A stretch of 64,000 bases of DNA from Tepidamorphaceae bacterium (GCA_028279445.1 JANQNT010000022.1:186001-250000), one strand, 5' to 3'; positions 36,492 to 45,135 are shown, counted from the first letter of the stretch. The notes: generated by a model not told the origin, from the sequence alone. Numbers and translations: made by a program.

Positions 36492-37130
36492 TCAGGCCGG
36501 TGTCGCGGCGATGGTGCAGCGTTCCTCGCCCATGTCGAAAGCGACCGCCAGCCCGGCGTCGGCGGCGACCAGGCGCGTGTAGTAGGGCTGGATGGTCTGG
36601 GAGTCGACGCCGTTTTCGGGAACCGCGCCGGCGACGATCTCGGCAACGCCGGCGGGGATTTTCGCGTTGGTGCCCTGGGCGACAACGGCGAAGGTGCCGG
36701 CGCCTGCATCCACGTCGACGGTGATCTGGCCGCCGCGCGGAATGATCGTGTTGGCGATGGTCAGAAGGTTCAGCAGCAGCTTGACGCGATCCTTGGCCAG
36801 CCCGCCGGGGCCGGCATTCCAGGTCAGCGTCGTGCGCTCGTTCTCGATCACCCCGCGCGCCACCTCGCCGGCCTCGCCGAGATCGATCTCGCTGCCCGCC
36901 GACGATCCCGCGCCATAGGCCATGCGCGCGAACTTGAGCTTGTTGCTGGCCTGGCCGACGCTCTTGGTGACCAACTCCATGGCGAAGTCGTGCATGTCGG
37001 CGTTGGACTTGTCGCCCAGCACCTCAAGCCCGTTGTTGATGGCGCCGACCGGATTGACCAGGTCGTGGCACACCTTGCTGGTCAGCAGGGCTGCCAGTTC
37101 CATCGCGCCCGGAGCTGCGTGTGACGTCAT
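36492..37130 (-). CDS. chpT: Histidine phosphotransferase ChpT
   Basis: The product is a 212-residue protein of the ChpT family, which passes phosphate from the kinase CckA to CtrA and CpdR. The helical hairpin with the phospho-acceptor reads LLTSKVCHDLVNPVGAINNGLEVL; the rest is a degenerate HATPase-like domain (LLLNLLTIANTIIPRGGQITV). The start at 37130 is preceded by GAGG; a longer frame adds 20 residues upstream without conserved features. It is upstream of cheA on the same strand with a 141-bp gap that contains cheA's palindromes. With ctrA and sciP this puts three members of the CtrA pathway in the window; cckA is not seen. Confidence 0.95.
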   Translation of the reverse strand: MTSHAAPGAMELAALLTSKVCHDLVNPVGAINNGLEVLGDKSNADMHDFAMELVTKSVGQASNKLKFARMAYGAGSSAGSEIDLGEAGEVARGVIENERTTLTWNAGPGGLAKDRVKLLLNLLTIANTIIPRGGQITVDVDAGAGTFAVVAQGTNAKIPAGVAEIVAGAVPENGVDSQTIQPYYTRLVAADAGLAVAFDMGEERCTIAATPA

Positions 37131-37288
37131 GATCGCTAGGCCTCGTTGCTGGGATGCATACGGTCGCCGGAAAGCCGGGCGAATCGCCATTGCCGGCTCG
37201 GCAAATCATCCGGCGGTTGATACAACGCTCACCTGTCCCTGCCAAGCAATGGCATGACGCGGCCGACACGGCTTCCTGGAGAGACCCC

Positions 37289-38140
37289 GTGCGCGATGAC
37301 GACAGCCTGCCGGAAGCCGCCACGCGCGGTCTGGGCGCCTCGCTGGCGGTGATCGCCATCGAAGCCGGGGCTGCCATCCTCGACATCTACCGGGCCGGGC
37401 AGGTCGCCGTTGCGCGCAAGGACGACGCAAGCCCGGTGACCGAGGCCGACCATGCCGCCGAGGCGGTCATCCTGAAACGGCTGGCCGGGGCCTTCCCGCA
37501 TATCCCCGTGGTCGCCGAGGAACGCATCACCGCTGGTGACATGCCGTTGCACACCGACCGGCTGTTCCTCGTTGATCCCCTCGATGGCACCCGCGAGTTC
37601 ATCGCCGGGCACGGCGAGTTCACCGTCAACATCGCCCTGATCGAGAACGGCAGCCCGGTCGCCGGGGTCGTCTATGCGCCGGCATTCCGCAAGGAGGCGG
37701 GCTGGCTGTGCTTCGCCGACCCCGTATTCGGTGCTTTCGAGGCGGACATCGGCGATGTGGCCAACGCAACGCACGTGCCGGCACCCGAGCACTGGCGGCG
37801 GTTACAGGTTCGCATGCTCGACGAGCACCGTGTGATCGCCATGGCCAGCCGGTCGCATTGCGACCCGCAGACGGAAGCGTTTCTGGATCGTCTGGCGCCC
37901 GCCGAAACGGTGGTGGCCGGGTCTTCATTGAAGTTCTGCGTGCTGGCATGCGGCGCGGCGGACGTCTATCCGCGCTTCAGCCCGACCATGGAGTGGGACA
38001 TCGCGGCGGGCGACGCGGTGCTGCGCGCAGCCGGCGGCAAGGTGCTGGACGAGGCCGGCACCCCGCTCGTCTACGGCCGCACCCGCGGCGATTACACCAA
38101 CGGCGCCTTCATCGCCTGGGGCGGCGGCAAGGCGGATTAG
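37289..38140 (+). CDS. cysQ: 3'(2'),5'-bisphosphate nucleotidase
   Basis: The product is a 283-residue protein of the inositol monophosphatase superfamily. The metal-binding motifs are LVDPLDGTREFI and MEWDIAAGDAVLRAAGG, with VVAEE upstream, the CysQ pattern. It dephosphorylates PAP/PAPS intermediates of sulfate assimilation. The GTG at 37289 has GGAGAG 6 bp upstream and fits the family N-terminus; the frame is open 45 codons further but without conservation. It is divergent from chpT. Confidence 0.93.
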   Translation: MRDDDSLPEAATRGLGASLAVIAIEAGAAILDIYRAGQVAVARKDDASPVTEADHAAEAVILKRLAGAFPHIPVVAEERITAGDMPLHTDRLFLVDPLDGTREFIAGHGEFTVNIALIENGSPVAGVVYAPAFRKEAGWLCFADPVFGAFEADIGDVANATHVPAPEHWRRLQVRMLDEHRVIAMASRSHCDPQTEAFLDRLAPAETVVAGSSLKFCVLACGAADVYPRFSPTMEWDIAAGDAVLRAAGGKVLDEAGTPLVYGRTRGDYTNGAFIAWGGGKAD

Positions 38141-38292
38141 GGACACCCGTCGAGGGCCTTGTCGGGCAAAACGCGTCCAACAGTCGCCTCCCGCACACAA
38201 TCATTCACGTGCCGGTGAAACCGGCGGATTCGGCATTGGCCCACGCCCAAATGACGGCATGTTGCGCACACAGCCCCGGAAAGGCCGTCCGA

Positions 38293-38946
38293 ATGATGAA
38301 GAAGCTGACGCTCCTCGCACTACCTGCCGCCATTGTCATCGCAGCCTGGTTTGGCTCCCCCGCAGCAGCGGCGACCGAAAAGCTGATCGTTGCCGGCGGG
38401 TGTTTCTGGTGCGTTGAATCCGATTTCGAGTCGGTTCCGGGCGTCAGCGAGGTGGTGTCGGGATACACCGGGGGCGATGTCCAGAACCCGACCTACAGGC
38501 AGGTCACCCAGGGCGGCACGGGCCACTACGAGGCCGTCGAAATCCGTTTCGACCCGGACCGGATCACGCGGCAAGAACTGCTGGCCATGTTCCTTCGCTC
38601 GATTGATCCGACCGACGCGGGCGGCCAGTTCTGCGACCGGGGAGACAGTTACAGAACGGCGATCTTTGTCGGCGATGGCAGCGAAAGAGCGCTCGCGGAG
38701 CGTGCCAAGGCCGGGGCGGAAAAAGCGCTCGGCCAGAAGATTGTCACGCCCATACTGAGCGCTGGAACGTTCCATGAAGCCGAAGCACGCCACCAGAACT
38801 ACTACAAGAGCAATCAGCGCATCCTGACCCGCTTCGGCTTCATAACGCGGTCGCAAGCCTACAAACGCTATCGCAAGGCCTGCGGACGCGATGCCCGGAT
38901 CATCGAGCTGTGGGGTGCTGAAGCCCCATTCGCCAAGGTCAACTGA
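38293..38946 (+). CDS. msrA: Peptide methionine-S-sulfoxide reductase MsrA, exported
   Basis: The product has 217 residues. It begins with a Sec signal peptide (MMKKLTLLALPAAIVIAAWF...AAAA), so it repairs oxidised methionine in the periplasm. The catalytic motif is GGCFWC (Cys37 nucleophile, Cys40). GYTGGDVQNPTYRQVTQGGTGHYEAVEI and the FHEAEARHQNYYKSN motif are typical of MsrA. Start ATG 38293 (or the adjacent ATG 38296) follows GGAAAGG. Monocistronic. Confidence 0.95.
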   Translation: MMKKLTLLALPAAIVIAAWFGSPAAAATEKLIVAGGCFWCVESDFESVPGVSEVVSGYTGGDVQNPTYRQVTQGGTGHYEAVEIRFDPDRITRQELLAMFLRSIDPTDAGGQFCDRGDSYRTAIFVGDGSERALAERAKAGAEKALGQKIVTPILSAGTFHEAEARHQNYYKSNQRILTRFGFITRSQAYKRYRKACGRDARIIELWGAEAPFAKVN

Positions 38947-39042
38947 CCGCGATCCGGATCGCAATGGTCATTCGAGGAGGCGGGCTGCGAGAGCAGCGTC
39001 CGGTCCTGGGGCACGCAGCCCACCGCGCTCCAGCGGGCCACC

Positions 39043-39172
39043 TCAATCGAAGATCGGCACCAGCGGCCCGTCCGGCACATCTGGCTTGGCCGCTTCCAAC
39101 TGGACGGGCGCGGGCAGCTTGTTGATCTCGCGCCAGTTCTTCTGCGCCTTGGCAATCACCACCTCCGGCGCC
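39043..39172 (-). pseudogene. Duplicated 3' fragment of the YHS-domain gene
   Basis: This 130-bp stretch repeats 41051-41180 with three mismatches and in the same orientation. It encodes the last 42 or so residues of the YHS protein (PEVVIAKAQKNWREINKL...VPIFD) with the stop codon but no start or YHS core. It marks one boundary of a 2-kb segment carrying the unknown gene 39183-40886. Confidence 0.85.
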
Positions 39173-39182
39173 AGCCAATAGG

Positions 39183-40886
39183 TCACCAGCAAATGTCCAC
39201 CTCCTTGGATTGCAGACGTTCCAGCTTTTCTACAACCCAATCGAATTCGTCGCGTTCGCGTTGAATGTTGTCATTGTCGAGCCGAGCACGAAATTCCGCA
39301 CCACGTCCCAGCCGGATCATGGTTGCCGAGACCAATCGGATAGGTAAGTAGCGACGCGGAGTTATTCCGAAGTAGTACTGCATGACCAAATCTGAATGGT
39401 CCGATGCGGCAGGTCCATGGCGACACAAGCCACGAAGGCCAAGCCGATCGAGGTACTTGACAGCATTCTCATCGCCCCCGTTTTCACCATCTGCCTGCGT
39501 GGCGACGAACCGGCGCAGCATATCGGCAAAGAAGTCGACGCTCTCCGGATCGATGTCCGCCAGCCTCGGGATACTGCGTGCCGCCGCCAGCCGCAGGCTG
39601 GGCTCATCGGCCATCTGACGCAGCCGGGCACCGATCGTGGCAATCCTGTCGGCTGGCAAACGCCAGAGAGTAGAGTCGAGCGTGCGGACATTCCAGTATT
39701 TCTCTGGCTCCCGAAGCATGCGGTCCGCCGCAACCTCAGCCAGTTCCAGAGGGAGCCACTCCGACACCGGAGCGTCTTTGCTCCCCGCCAATAGGTGCAA
39801 CAGACCACCGGACGGAAGTTTGTTCCCCGAGAAGACCTTGCTGACCCTGTCGTCGGCGATTGCTGCAACCACGAGATCAACATACTTCGCGTCCACTGGA
39901 CCGGGGAGATAGTCCCTGTCGGAGAGAAGGTCAAAGATGAGATTGTGTGCGGCCGAAGCCGGCCGTTCCGGATCGGTCAAGGCGGCTTCGGCGATCGGGA
40001 ATAGATCATCCGTAGGACGGGCCGGTTCTTCGACAATTGGCCCAAGCAGATCGCGAGCTATTCGATCTATCGAAACCAACCTTTCGCCGAAATGCCGAAT
40101 GCCCCGCCCGAACAGGAACACCTTGCCAGACTTGAGGTCGCGGACGCCGACCAGCAGGGGGATGAAGATCGGATATGCATCAACGCGAGTACGTCGATGG
40201 AACGTGATCTCCTCACCAGCCTCGAGGCGGATCAACTCCGTCACGTAGGACGTGTATCGCGGCCGGAAAGGCGATGAATCAATGTTGTGCTCGGTTGCCC
40301 TGTTGATGTCCAGGCGCCAGGTCGGTGTCGGACTGACCGCCCTGTCCGTGACGAGACACTCACCTGCGGCGACCCGGTACAGAACAGACCGCTCCAGGCC
40401 GAAGACCGCAGGGCAATCGGTCCGGGCCTCCTTGCGGAAACGCCAGTACTCTTCGCCCCCTTCAACATTGACGCGCGCATAAACCGCCGCAACGGCATCG
40501 TTGTAAAGCAGGTGTTGGCAGATCTTCCCGCACGGAGTTTGGAGAAACGGACGATCATATCCATCGAATGCGCGGTGCGAGTCGAGGAGGATGCGATCGT
40601 CCTTGGATACCTTGAAGCCAGTCAGAACGTCTTGGCTGCGGAGTTCGTCTACGGTACGTCGCATATCCCAGTTCAGGAGGACCGGGACACCGAAGGCGAC
40701 CAAGACCACGACCCCGATGCGGATTGGCCAGCAAAAACCGCCTACCCAATGCTCTCGGACCAGCAGTACGAGCGCGAGCCATAGGCCCGCATAAAAAAAT
40801 AGGGACCACCCAATCAATACAAAAAAGGCAGCTACACCCAGCAGCGCAAAAACGGCGGCTACAGCCCACAACAGGTATTCCAGCAA
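39183..40886 (-). CDS. Unknown membrane protein within a direct-repeat-bounded, lower-GC segment
   Basis: The product has 567 residues, starting at a TTG (40886) with GGGAG about 10 bp upstream. Two or three membrane helices occupy residues 1-73 (MLEYLLWAVAAVFALLGVAAFFVL; then WPIRIGVVVLVAFGVPVLL). The remaining 490 residues are soluble, with helical-repeat character in the last 250 (AAHNLIFDLLSDRDYL, SLRLAAARSIPRLADIDPESVDFFADMLRRFV). No family, catalytic motif or transposase signature is recognised. Base composition is visibly lower in GC than neighbours (a sampled 60-bp line is 52% G+C). The gene lies between two copies of a 130-bp repeat, suggesting acquisition or segmental duplication. 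Confidence 0.75.
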   Translation of the reverse strand: MLEYLLWAVAAVFALLGVAAFFVLIGWSLFFYAGLWLALVLLVREHWVGGFCWPIRIGVVVLVAFGVPVLLNWDMRRTVDELRSQDVLTGFKVSKDDRILLDSHRAFDGYDRPFLQTPCGKICQHLLYNDAVAAVYARVNVEGGEEYWRFRKEARTDCPAVFGLERSVLYRVAAGECLVTDRAVSPTPTWRLDINRATEHNIDSSPFRPRYTSYVTELIRLEAGEEITFHRRTRVDAYPIFIPLLVGVRDLKSGKVFLFGRGIRHFGERLVSIDRIARDLLGPIVEEPARPTDDLFPIAEAALTDPERPASAAHNLIFDLLSDRDYLPGPVDAKYVDLVVAAIADDRVSKVFSGNKLPSGGLLHLLAGSKDAPVSEWLPLELAEVAADRMLREPEKYWNVRTLDSTLWRLPADRIATIGARLRQMADEPSLRLAAARSIPRLADIDPESVDFFADMLRRFVATQADGENGGDENAVKYLDRLGLRGLCRHGPAASDHSDLVMQYYFGITPRRYLPIRLVSATMIRLGRGAEFRARLDNDNIQRERDEFDWVVEKLERLQSKEVDICW

Positions 40887-41050
40887 TCACCCGACTCCCG
40901 GCTTTGAGACGCTGATCTTTGGAGATGTGACAGCGCACAGGCGCAACGGATTGATTTGATAATCGACCCCGCACCACAAATTTCCAGTAAGAGACAAGTT
41001 GGGATTTGGTGTGTTCTGCGAAACAGAACATCGCCCACCTCTTCACCGCT

Positions 41051-41626
41051 TCAATCGAAGATCGGCACCAGCGGCCCGTCCGGCACATCTGGCTTGGCCG
41101 CTTCCACCTGGACTGGCGCGGGCAGCTTGTTGATCTCGCGCCAGTTCTTCTGCGCCTTGGCAATCACCACCTCCGGGGCCTGCTCGAACACCGCCCGCTG
41201 CAAGGCGGAGAAGAACAGATAGAGCTTGCCGTCGCGCACCAGGAAGACCTGCGGGTCGCCGTCGACCAATTGGCCACGCGCCAGCGACACGACCGCGAAG
41301 CCGCCGAACTGCGGCGCGTAGATTTGAGGATGGTCGCGGAAGGCGTCGCGGTTGCCGGAGTTCGCGAAGCGCCAGGCCGCGCCGCGCCAGCGCAGCTCAT
41401 AGCCGACTTCGCCGTTCTTTGGCTGCGCATCGGTGAAATAGCTGACCGGATCGAAACCGTCGATGGCAAAACCGGTGACGTAGTCGCGCGACACCGGAGC
41501 CGGCGGTCCGTCTGTCAGGTCCTCCACGATTGCGTCCTGCGCGAGGATGTCCGTCGCCATGACCAGCACAAAGGCCCAGGCAAGCACACTCGCGCAAAAA
41601 CCCGGATTTCGCCGGATCACCGACAT
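41051..41626 (-). CDS. YHS-domain exported protein
   Basis: The product has 191 residues: a signal peptide or anchor (residues 9-29), then a YHS domain (VTGFAIDGFDPVSYFTDAQPKNGEVGYELRWRGAAWRFANSGNRDAFRDHPQIYAPQFGGFAV), a module associated with metal binding or redox partners. The C-terminal 60 residues end VPDGPLVPIFD. Its last 130 bp are duplicated at 39043. Upstream it is divergent from eipA. Function is unproven; similar rhizobial genes are annotated only by the domain. Confidence 0.82.
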   Translation of the reverse strand: MSVIRRNPGFCASVLAWAFVLVMATDILAQDAIVEDLTDGPPAPVSRDYVTGFAIDGFDPVSYFTDAQPKNGEVGYELRWRGAAWRFANSGNRDAFRDHPQIYAPQFGGFAVVSLARGQLVDGDPQVFLVRDGKLYLFFSALQRAVFEQAPEVVIAKAQKNWREINKLPAPVQVEAAKPDVPDGPLVPIFD

Positions 41627-41774
41627 TTTCTTAACCTTATCGATCCCATAATCCGCCGAGATCGTGCTCTTTTGCGTTGGTTCCTGTGCCGATTATGTGG
41701 TCGCGCGCGTTAAGGAACTTCAAAAGCCAAACCGTTCGAGCACGCGCGTAATCACGTTGTGGAGTAATGAAGTG

Positions 41775-42353
41775 ATGTTGACGCGTCGCGCCTTCATGAC
41801 CGGCCTGACGGCCGTCGGCGGCACCGCCGCCCTTCCCCTCACCGCCCTGGCACAGTTCGCCGCTCCGGACGCCAGCTACTCGTCCGACGAACTGATCGAC
41901 ACCGGCCACCGCTTCTTCGGCGCCCTGTCGAAGGGCATGGCCAAGACGGTGGAGTACACCTTCCAGCGCGCCGGCCGCCCGAACGGCTACATCCTCGGCG
42001 AGGAGGGCAGCGGCGCCATCGTCGCCGGCCTGCGCTACGGCGAGGGCACGCTCTATACCAAGAACGCCGGCATCCACCGTTCCTACTGGCAGGGTCCCTC
42101 GATTGGCTGGGATTTCGGCGGCGAGGGCAGCCGCACCATGATGCTGGTCTACAATCTGAACTCGGTTCAGGACCTGTACCGCTACTACGGCGGCGTCAAC
42201 GGTTCGGCCTATGCCATCGCCGGCCTTGGCGTTTCCTTCTTCGCCAACCGCCGGGTCATCCTCGCGCCGATCCGTTCCGGCGTGGGCGCGCGCCTCGGCG
42301 TCAATGCCGGCTATCTGAAGCTCACCGCCCGGCCGACCTGGAACCCGTTCTGA
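41775..42353 (+). CDS. eipA: Envelope integrity protein EipA (DUF1134)
   Basis: The product has 192 residues. A Tat/Sec-like signal (MLTRRAFMTGLTAVGGTAALPLTALA) is followed by the DUF1134 domain: YTFQRAGRPNGYILGEEGSGAIVAGLRYGEGTLYTKNAG, then GWDFGGEGSRTMMLVYNL and GGVNGSAYAIAGLGVSFFANRRVILAPIRSGVGARLGVNAGYLKLT. The Brucella homologue EipA is a periplasmic protein needed for envelope stress resistance and is reported to be CtrA-regulated; here only single TTAA half-sites are seen upstream (41631 and about 41710). ATG 41775 has GGAG upstream. A terminator follows. Confidence 0.9.
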   Translation: MLTRRAFMTGLTAVGGTAALPLTALAQFAAPDASYSSDELIDTGHRFFGALSKGMAKTVEYTFQRAGRPNGYILGEEGSGAIVAGLRYGEGTLYTKNAGIHRSYWQGPSIGWDFGGEGSRTMMLVYNLNSVQDLYRYYGGVNGSAYAIAGLGVSFFANRRVILAPIRSGVGARLGVNAGYLKLTARPTWNPF

Positions 42354-42387
42354 CCATCACGCCGCAGCAGCGGCAGACCTTCATCGA

Positions 42388-42420
42388 GGCGGCCGGTTTG
42401 TCCCCGGCCGCCTTTTTCTT
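42388..42420 (+). terminator. Rho-independent terminator of eipA
   Basis: GGCGGCCGG (42388-42396) pairs with CCGGCCGCC (42404-42412), followed by TTTTTCTT. Confidence 0.88.
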
Positions 42421-42619
42421 TGCCGCGATCCAACCTTCGCCGTGCGTGCGTTATCCTTGATGAACGGTAAATCTGGAATGTCGCCAACCTCCGTGTAAGG
42501 ATGCCGAAAACGACCGCTGGCAGCGGCGCACGGCGGCAACGCCGCACTGGTTCGCGCGGCATCGGTCGGAGACGACGAACCGTCGGGGATATCAGGCTTA
42601 GCAAGCGGCAGGACGGCCG

Positions 42620-44371
42620 ATGATTGAGTGGGTTATGTTGTTTGCCCTGGGGTTTTGCACCGCAGGGGTGATTGCACTGCTGGCGATCCCGACCGTGTGG
42701 CGGCGCGCCGTCGCCATAACCGGGCGGCGCATGCGCGGCGCCTTGCCGGTCTCCATGAGCGAGATCCAGGCCGACAAGGACCAGATGCGTGCCGAATTCG
42801 CCATGTCGGCGCGCCGGCTTGAGCGCAGCATCGACGAGCTCAAGGTACGCACCGCCAACCATCAGACGGAAATCAACAAGCGCAACGACCTGATCCGCTC
42901 CCTGAAAGCCGAGATCAACGGTCACAAGCACACCGAAGAAGACCTGCTGGCCCGCCTCGACAGCCTGGAGACGAAGGCCGCCAAGCAGGAAAAGACCATC
43001 CAGCAGCGCGAAGAGACGATCGTCCAGCGGGACACGACGCTGAGCGAGCGCGAGGCGGAACTGAGTGCGCGCCAGACGGAACTCGCCGAAGCCAATGCGC
43101 TGGCGGATACCCGCCGCGTCGAGATCGTTGCCCTGAAGACCCGCGTCGACGCGCTCAACGCCACCATCGAGGACCGCAACGCCACCGTTCAAGCGCGCGA
43201 CGGCGAGGTCAGCGAGCGCGACGAGCGCATCAATACGCTCGAACGCACGGTGGCGGAACGCACCGTCGAACTCGACGCACGCGACGCGGAAGTCGTCTCG
43301 CTGAAATCCCGCAACGAAGCGCTGAGCGGCAACGTCCAGGACCGCGACGCCAAGGTCCAGGCGCGCGAGGGCGAACTCGTCGAGCGCGACGGACGCATCA
43401 GCGAGCTCGACGGGATACTGGCGGAGAAAACCGCCGAGCTGAATGCGCGCAATGCGGAGATCGCCGCACTGAAGACCAGCGCGGAGGCGCTCAATGCAGC
43501 CATCGAGGATCGCGACGCCAAGATCCAGGCGCGCGACGCCGAGATCGATACACGCGACCAGCGCATCGCCGAGCTGGACGGGGCGTTGTCGCAACGCGAC
43601 ACCGAGCTCGCCGCCAGCGGCACGGAGATCGCCGCGCTGAAGACCAGTGCCGAAGCCCTCAACGCGGCCATCGAGGACCGCGACGTCTCGGTACAGTCGC
43701 GCGACAGCGAGATCGCCGCGCGCGACGAGCGCATCGATGCGCTCGACCGGATGCTGGCGGAACGCGACACCGAGCTTGCCGCGCGCGATGCCGACATCAA
43801 GCGGCTGCGCGGTTCGATCGACAAGCAGGCGCAGTCCCTGTCGGAGAACGAGTCCAACACCGCTGGCCTCAAGCGCGCGCTGGCTGCCGAGCGCACCGCC
43901 GTTGCCGAGAAGGAAAAGGCGATCTCCGAGATGCAGGCGGATGTGCGCGAACGCAACGCCGAAGCCGGCCGCCTGGCCGCGCAACTCGCCGAAGCCAACA
44001 AGGACCGGGTACGCGCCGAGGAGCGCCTCAAGCAGGCGGTTGCCGAAAGCCAGGAAGCAGGCAAACACGGCCAGCCCGCCGGGCCGGCCGGCACGGCACC
44101 TGCCGATGCACAGCAAAAGCCCGTATCGGAAGCCGATTGGGAGGCCGAGAAGCGCGAAAACGCCATGTTGCGCGAGCGCCTCAACGATCTCACCGCGGAG
44201 GTGGTCAACCTGACCGCCACCCTGGACGGCGAGGAAGGCGTGGTCGCCACACCGCCGCCCCGCGACGTGGTCGACGAAACCGAGACGGACACGAACGGCT
44301 CGGGGGAGCGCACCACCAGCACGCTGGCCGACCGCATCCGCGCGCTGCAGAACCAGGTGGCCCGGCAATAG
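42620..44371 (+). CDS. Membrane-anchored coiled-coil protein with 56-residue repeats
   Basis: The product has 583 residues. One N-terminal helix (residues 4-24) is followed by WRRAVAITGRRMRGALPVSMSEIQADKDQMRAEFAMSARRLE, a block I recall as conserved in rhizobial hypothetical proteins. From about residue 60 to 480 it is continuous heptad coiled coil. Residues 168-391 are four tandem 56-residue repeats (eight heptads each). The C-terminus is acidic, ends ADRIRALQNQVARQ and is probably cytoplasmic. No enzymatic motif. It may be a structural or spacer protein at the inner membrane. The long antisense open frame over the gene is a by-product of the repeats. Confidence 0.85.
   Translation: MIEWVMLFALGFCTAGVIALLAIPTVWRRAVAITGRRMRGALPVSMSEIQADKDQMRAEFAMSARRLERSIDELKVRTANHQTEINKRNDLIRSLKAEINGHKHTEEDLLARLDSLETKAAKQEKTIQQREETIVQRDTTLSEREAELSARQTELAEANALADTRRVEIVALKTRVDALNATIEDRNATVQARDGEVSERDERINTLERTVAERTVELDARDAEVVSLKSRNEALSGNVQDRDAKVQAREGELVERDGRISELDGILAEKTAELNARNAEIAALKTSAEALNAAIEDRDAKIQARDAEIDTRDQRIAELDGALSQRDTELAASGTEIAALKTSAEALNAAIEDRDVSVQSRDSEIAARDERIDALDRMLAERDTELAARDADIKRLRGSIDKQAQSLSENESNTAGLKRALAAERTAVAEKEKAISEMQADVRERNAEAGRLAAQLAEANKDRVRAEERLKQAVAESQEAGKHGQPAGPAGTAPADAQQKPVSEADWEAEKRENAMLRERLNDLTAEVVNLTATLDGEEGVVATPPPRDVVDETETDTNGSGERTTSTLADRIRALQNQVARQ
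43121..43792 (+). repeat. Four tandem 168-bp coding repeats
   Basis: They encode residues 168-223, 224-279, 280-335 and 336-391 of the coiled-coil protein. Repeats 3 and 4 share an almost identical EIAALKTSAEALNAAIEDRD start. The number of repeats is likely to vary between strains. Confidence 0.85.
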
Positions 44372-44457
44372 CCGATCTGCCCGCCGGTCCGTCTATTCGT
44401 CGCAACTTTAACGGTGTCGCGAACGATCAGCCCCGCGCCCTAGGCTGTCGATGCAGC

Positions 44458-44880
44458 CTAACGCTTGCGGCAGTAGAGCTCCAGCTTGTGCGACACAATC
44501 TCGTAGCCGCGTTGGCGCGCGATGCGTTCCTGCAATTCCTCGATCTCGCGCGAGCGGAACTCGATCACGTCACCGGTGTCCAGATCGATGATGTGGTCGT
44601 GATGGGGCGCATCGGCCGTCTCGAAGCGTGAGGGCTCGCCGTCGAAGACGTGCCGGTGAACGATGCCCGCCTCCTCCAGCACAGACAGCGTCCGATAGAC
44701 CGTGGCCAGCGATACCGAATCGTCGATGACCTTGGCGCGGCGATGCAGCTCTGTGGCGTCGGGATGATCGTCGGCCCCCGACAACACCTTGAGGATCGCC
44801 GCGCGCTGCCGCGTCACCCGCACGCCGCGCTTGCGCAGGGCGTCTTCGAGCGATTTCGAGGGACTGGTCGCGATGGCCAT
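44458..44880 (-). CDS. Fur-family metal regulator (Mur-like)
   Basis: The product is a 140-residue Fur protein: winged helix [29 protein letters not shown], then [30 protein letters not shown] and the metal-binding [16 protein letters not shown]. The C-terminal CxxC of many Fur proteins is absent (a single Cys near the end). In rhizobia the Fur homologue next to sitABCD responds to manganese and is called Mur; the divergent sit operon here favours that reading over iron-sensing Fur. Confidence 0.9.
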   Translation of the reverse strand: MAIATSPSKSLEDALRKRGVRVTRQRAAILKVLSGADDHPDATELHRRAKVIDDSVSLATVYRTLSVLEEAGIVHRHVFDGEPSRFETADAPHHDHIIDLDTGDVIEFRSREIEELQERIARQRGYEIVSHKLELYCRKR

Positions 44881-44959
44881 GGTCGAAAGTTAATGCAGAT
44901 TCGTTCCCAGATCATCTGTGTTCGGGCTGCCCCGACCCCAATACGAAGAAAACGATCGA

Positions 44960-45022
44960 TCCTTCGAGGTGCGTCTCACGCGCACCTCGCAGATGAGGGT
45001 ATCGGTCGCGAGCCTCGAAGGA
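44960..45022. repeat. Palindromic intergenic repeat in the fur-sit gap
   Basis: The outer arms TCCTTCGAGG and CCTCGAAGGA (perfect, 44960-44969 and 45013-45022) enclose an inner hairpin GAGGTGCG/CGCACCTC. I recall very similar sequences as frequent intergenic repeats in Bradyrhizobium and relatives. It occupies part of the 416-bp gap 44881-45296. Confidence 0.7.
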
Positions 45023-45035
45023 CGAGGCCTGAGGA

Positions 45036-45072
45036 TTGACCGGTCGGTGCCGCGCTTGAGGCGGCCAGCACC
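45036..45072. repeat. 37-bp dispersed repeat, copy 2
   Basis: It matches 26435-26471 at 32 of 37 positions and lies directly after the palindromic repeat in the fur-sit gap. Confidence 0.5.
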
Positions 45073-45079
45073 AACGCAC

Positions 45080-45135
45080 GCAAACCCGTTTGCATCTGGC
45101 CTCCCTAGTTGCAAATCATTCTCATGTGCATTGAC
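45080..45135 (+). promoter_or_regulatory. Candidate Mur/Fur operator region of sitABCD
   Basis: GCAAA-CCCG-TTTGC (45080-45093) and, 16 bp further, TGCAAATCATTCTCATG followed by TGCATTGAC (45110-45135). The second resembles the TGCAAAT-type sites of rhizobial Mur and lies about 160 bp upstream of sitA, next to the divergent Fur-family gene. The exact operator limits are not certain. Confidence 0.45.

Larger units (their letters stand above)
39043..41180. repeat. Pair of 130-bp direct repeats (39043-39172 and 41051-41180) bounding a 1.9-kb segment
   Basis: The two copies are about 98% identical. The right copy is the 3' end of the intact YHS gene; the left copy is free-standing. Everything between them (39173-41050) is one gene plus leader. 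This is the footprint of either a duplicative insertion or integration of a circular DNA by recombination at the 3' end of the YHS gene. Confidence 0.85.

Noticed and set aside
42311..44368. A 685-codon antisense frame over the coiled-coil gene
   Set aside because: The repetitive, charged plus-strand coding sequence leaves its complement free of stops; there is no start signal or family match.
45109..45135. A classical Fur box for sitABCD
   Set aside because: The sequence does not fit the 19-bp Fur palindrome; a Mur-type site is only a tentative alternative.
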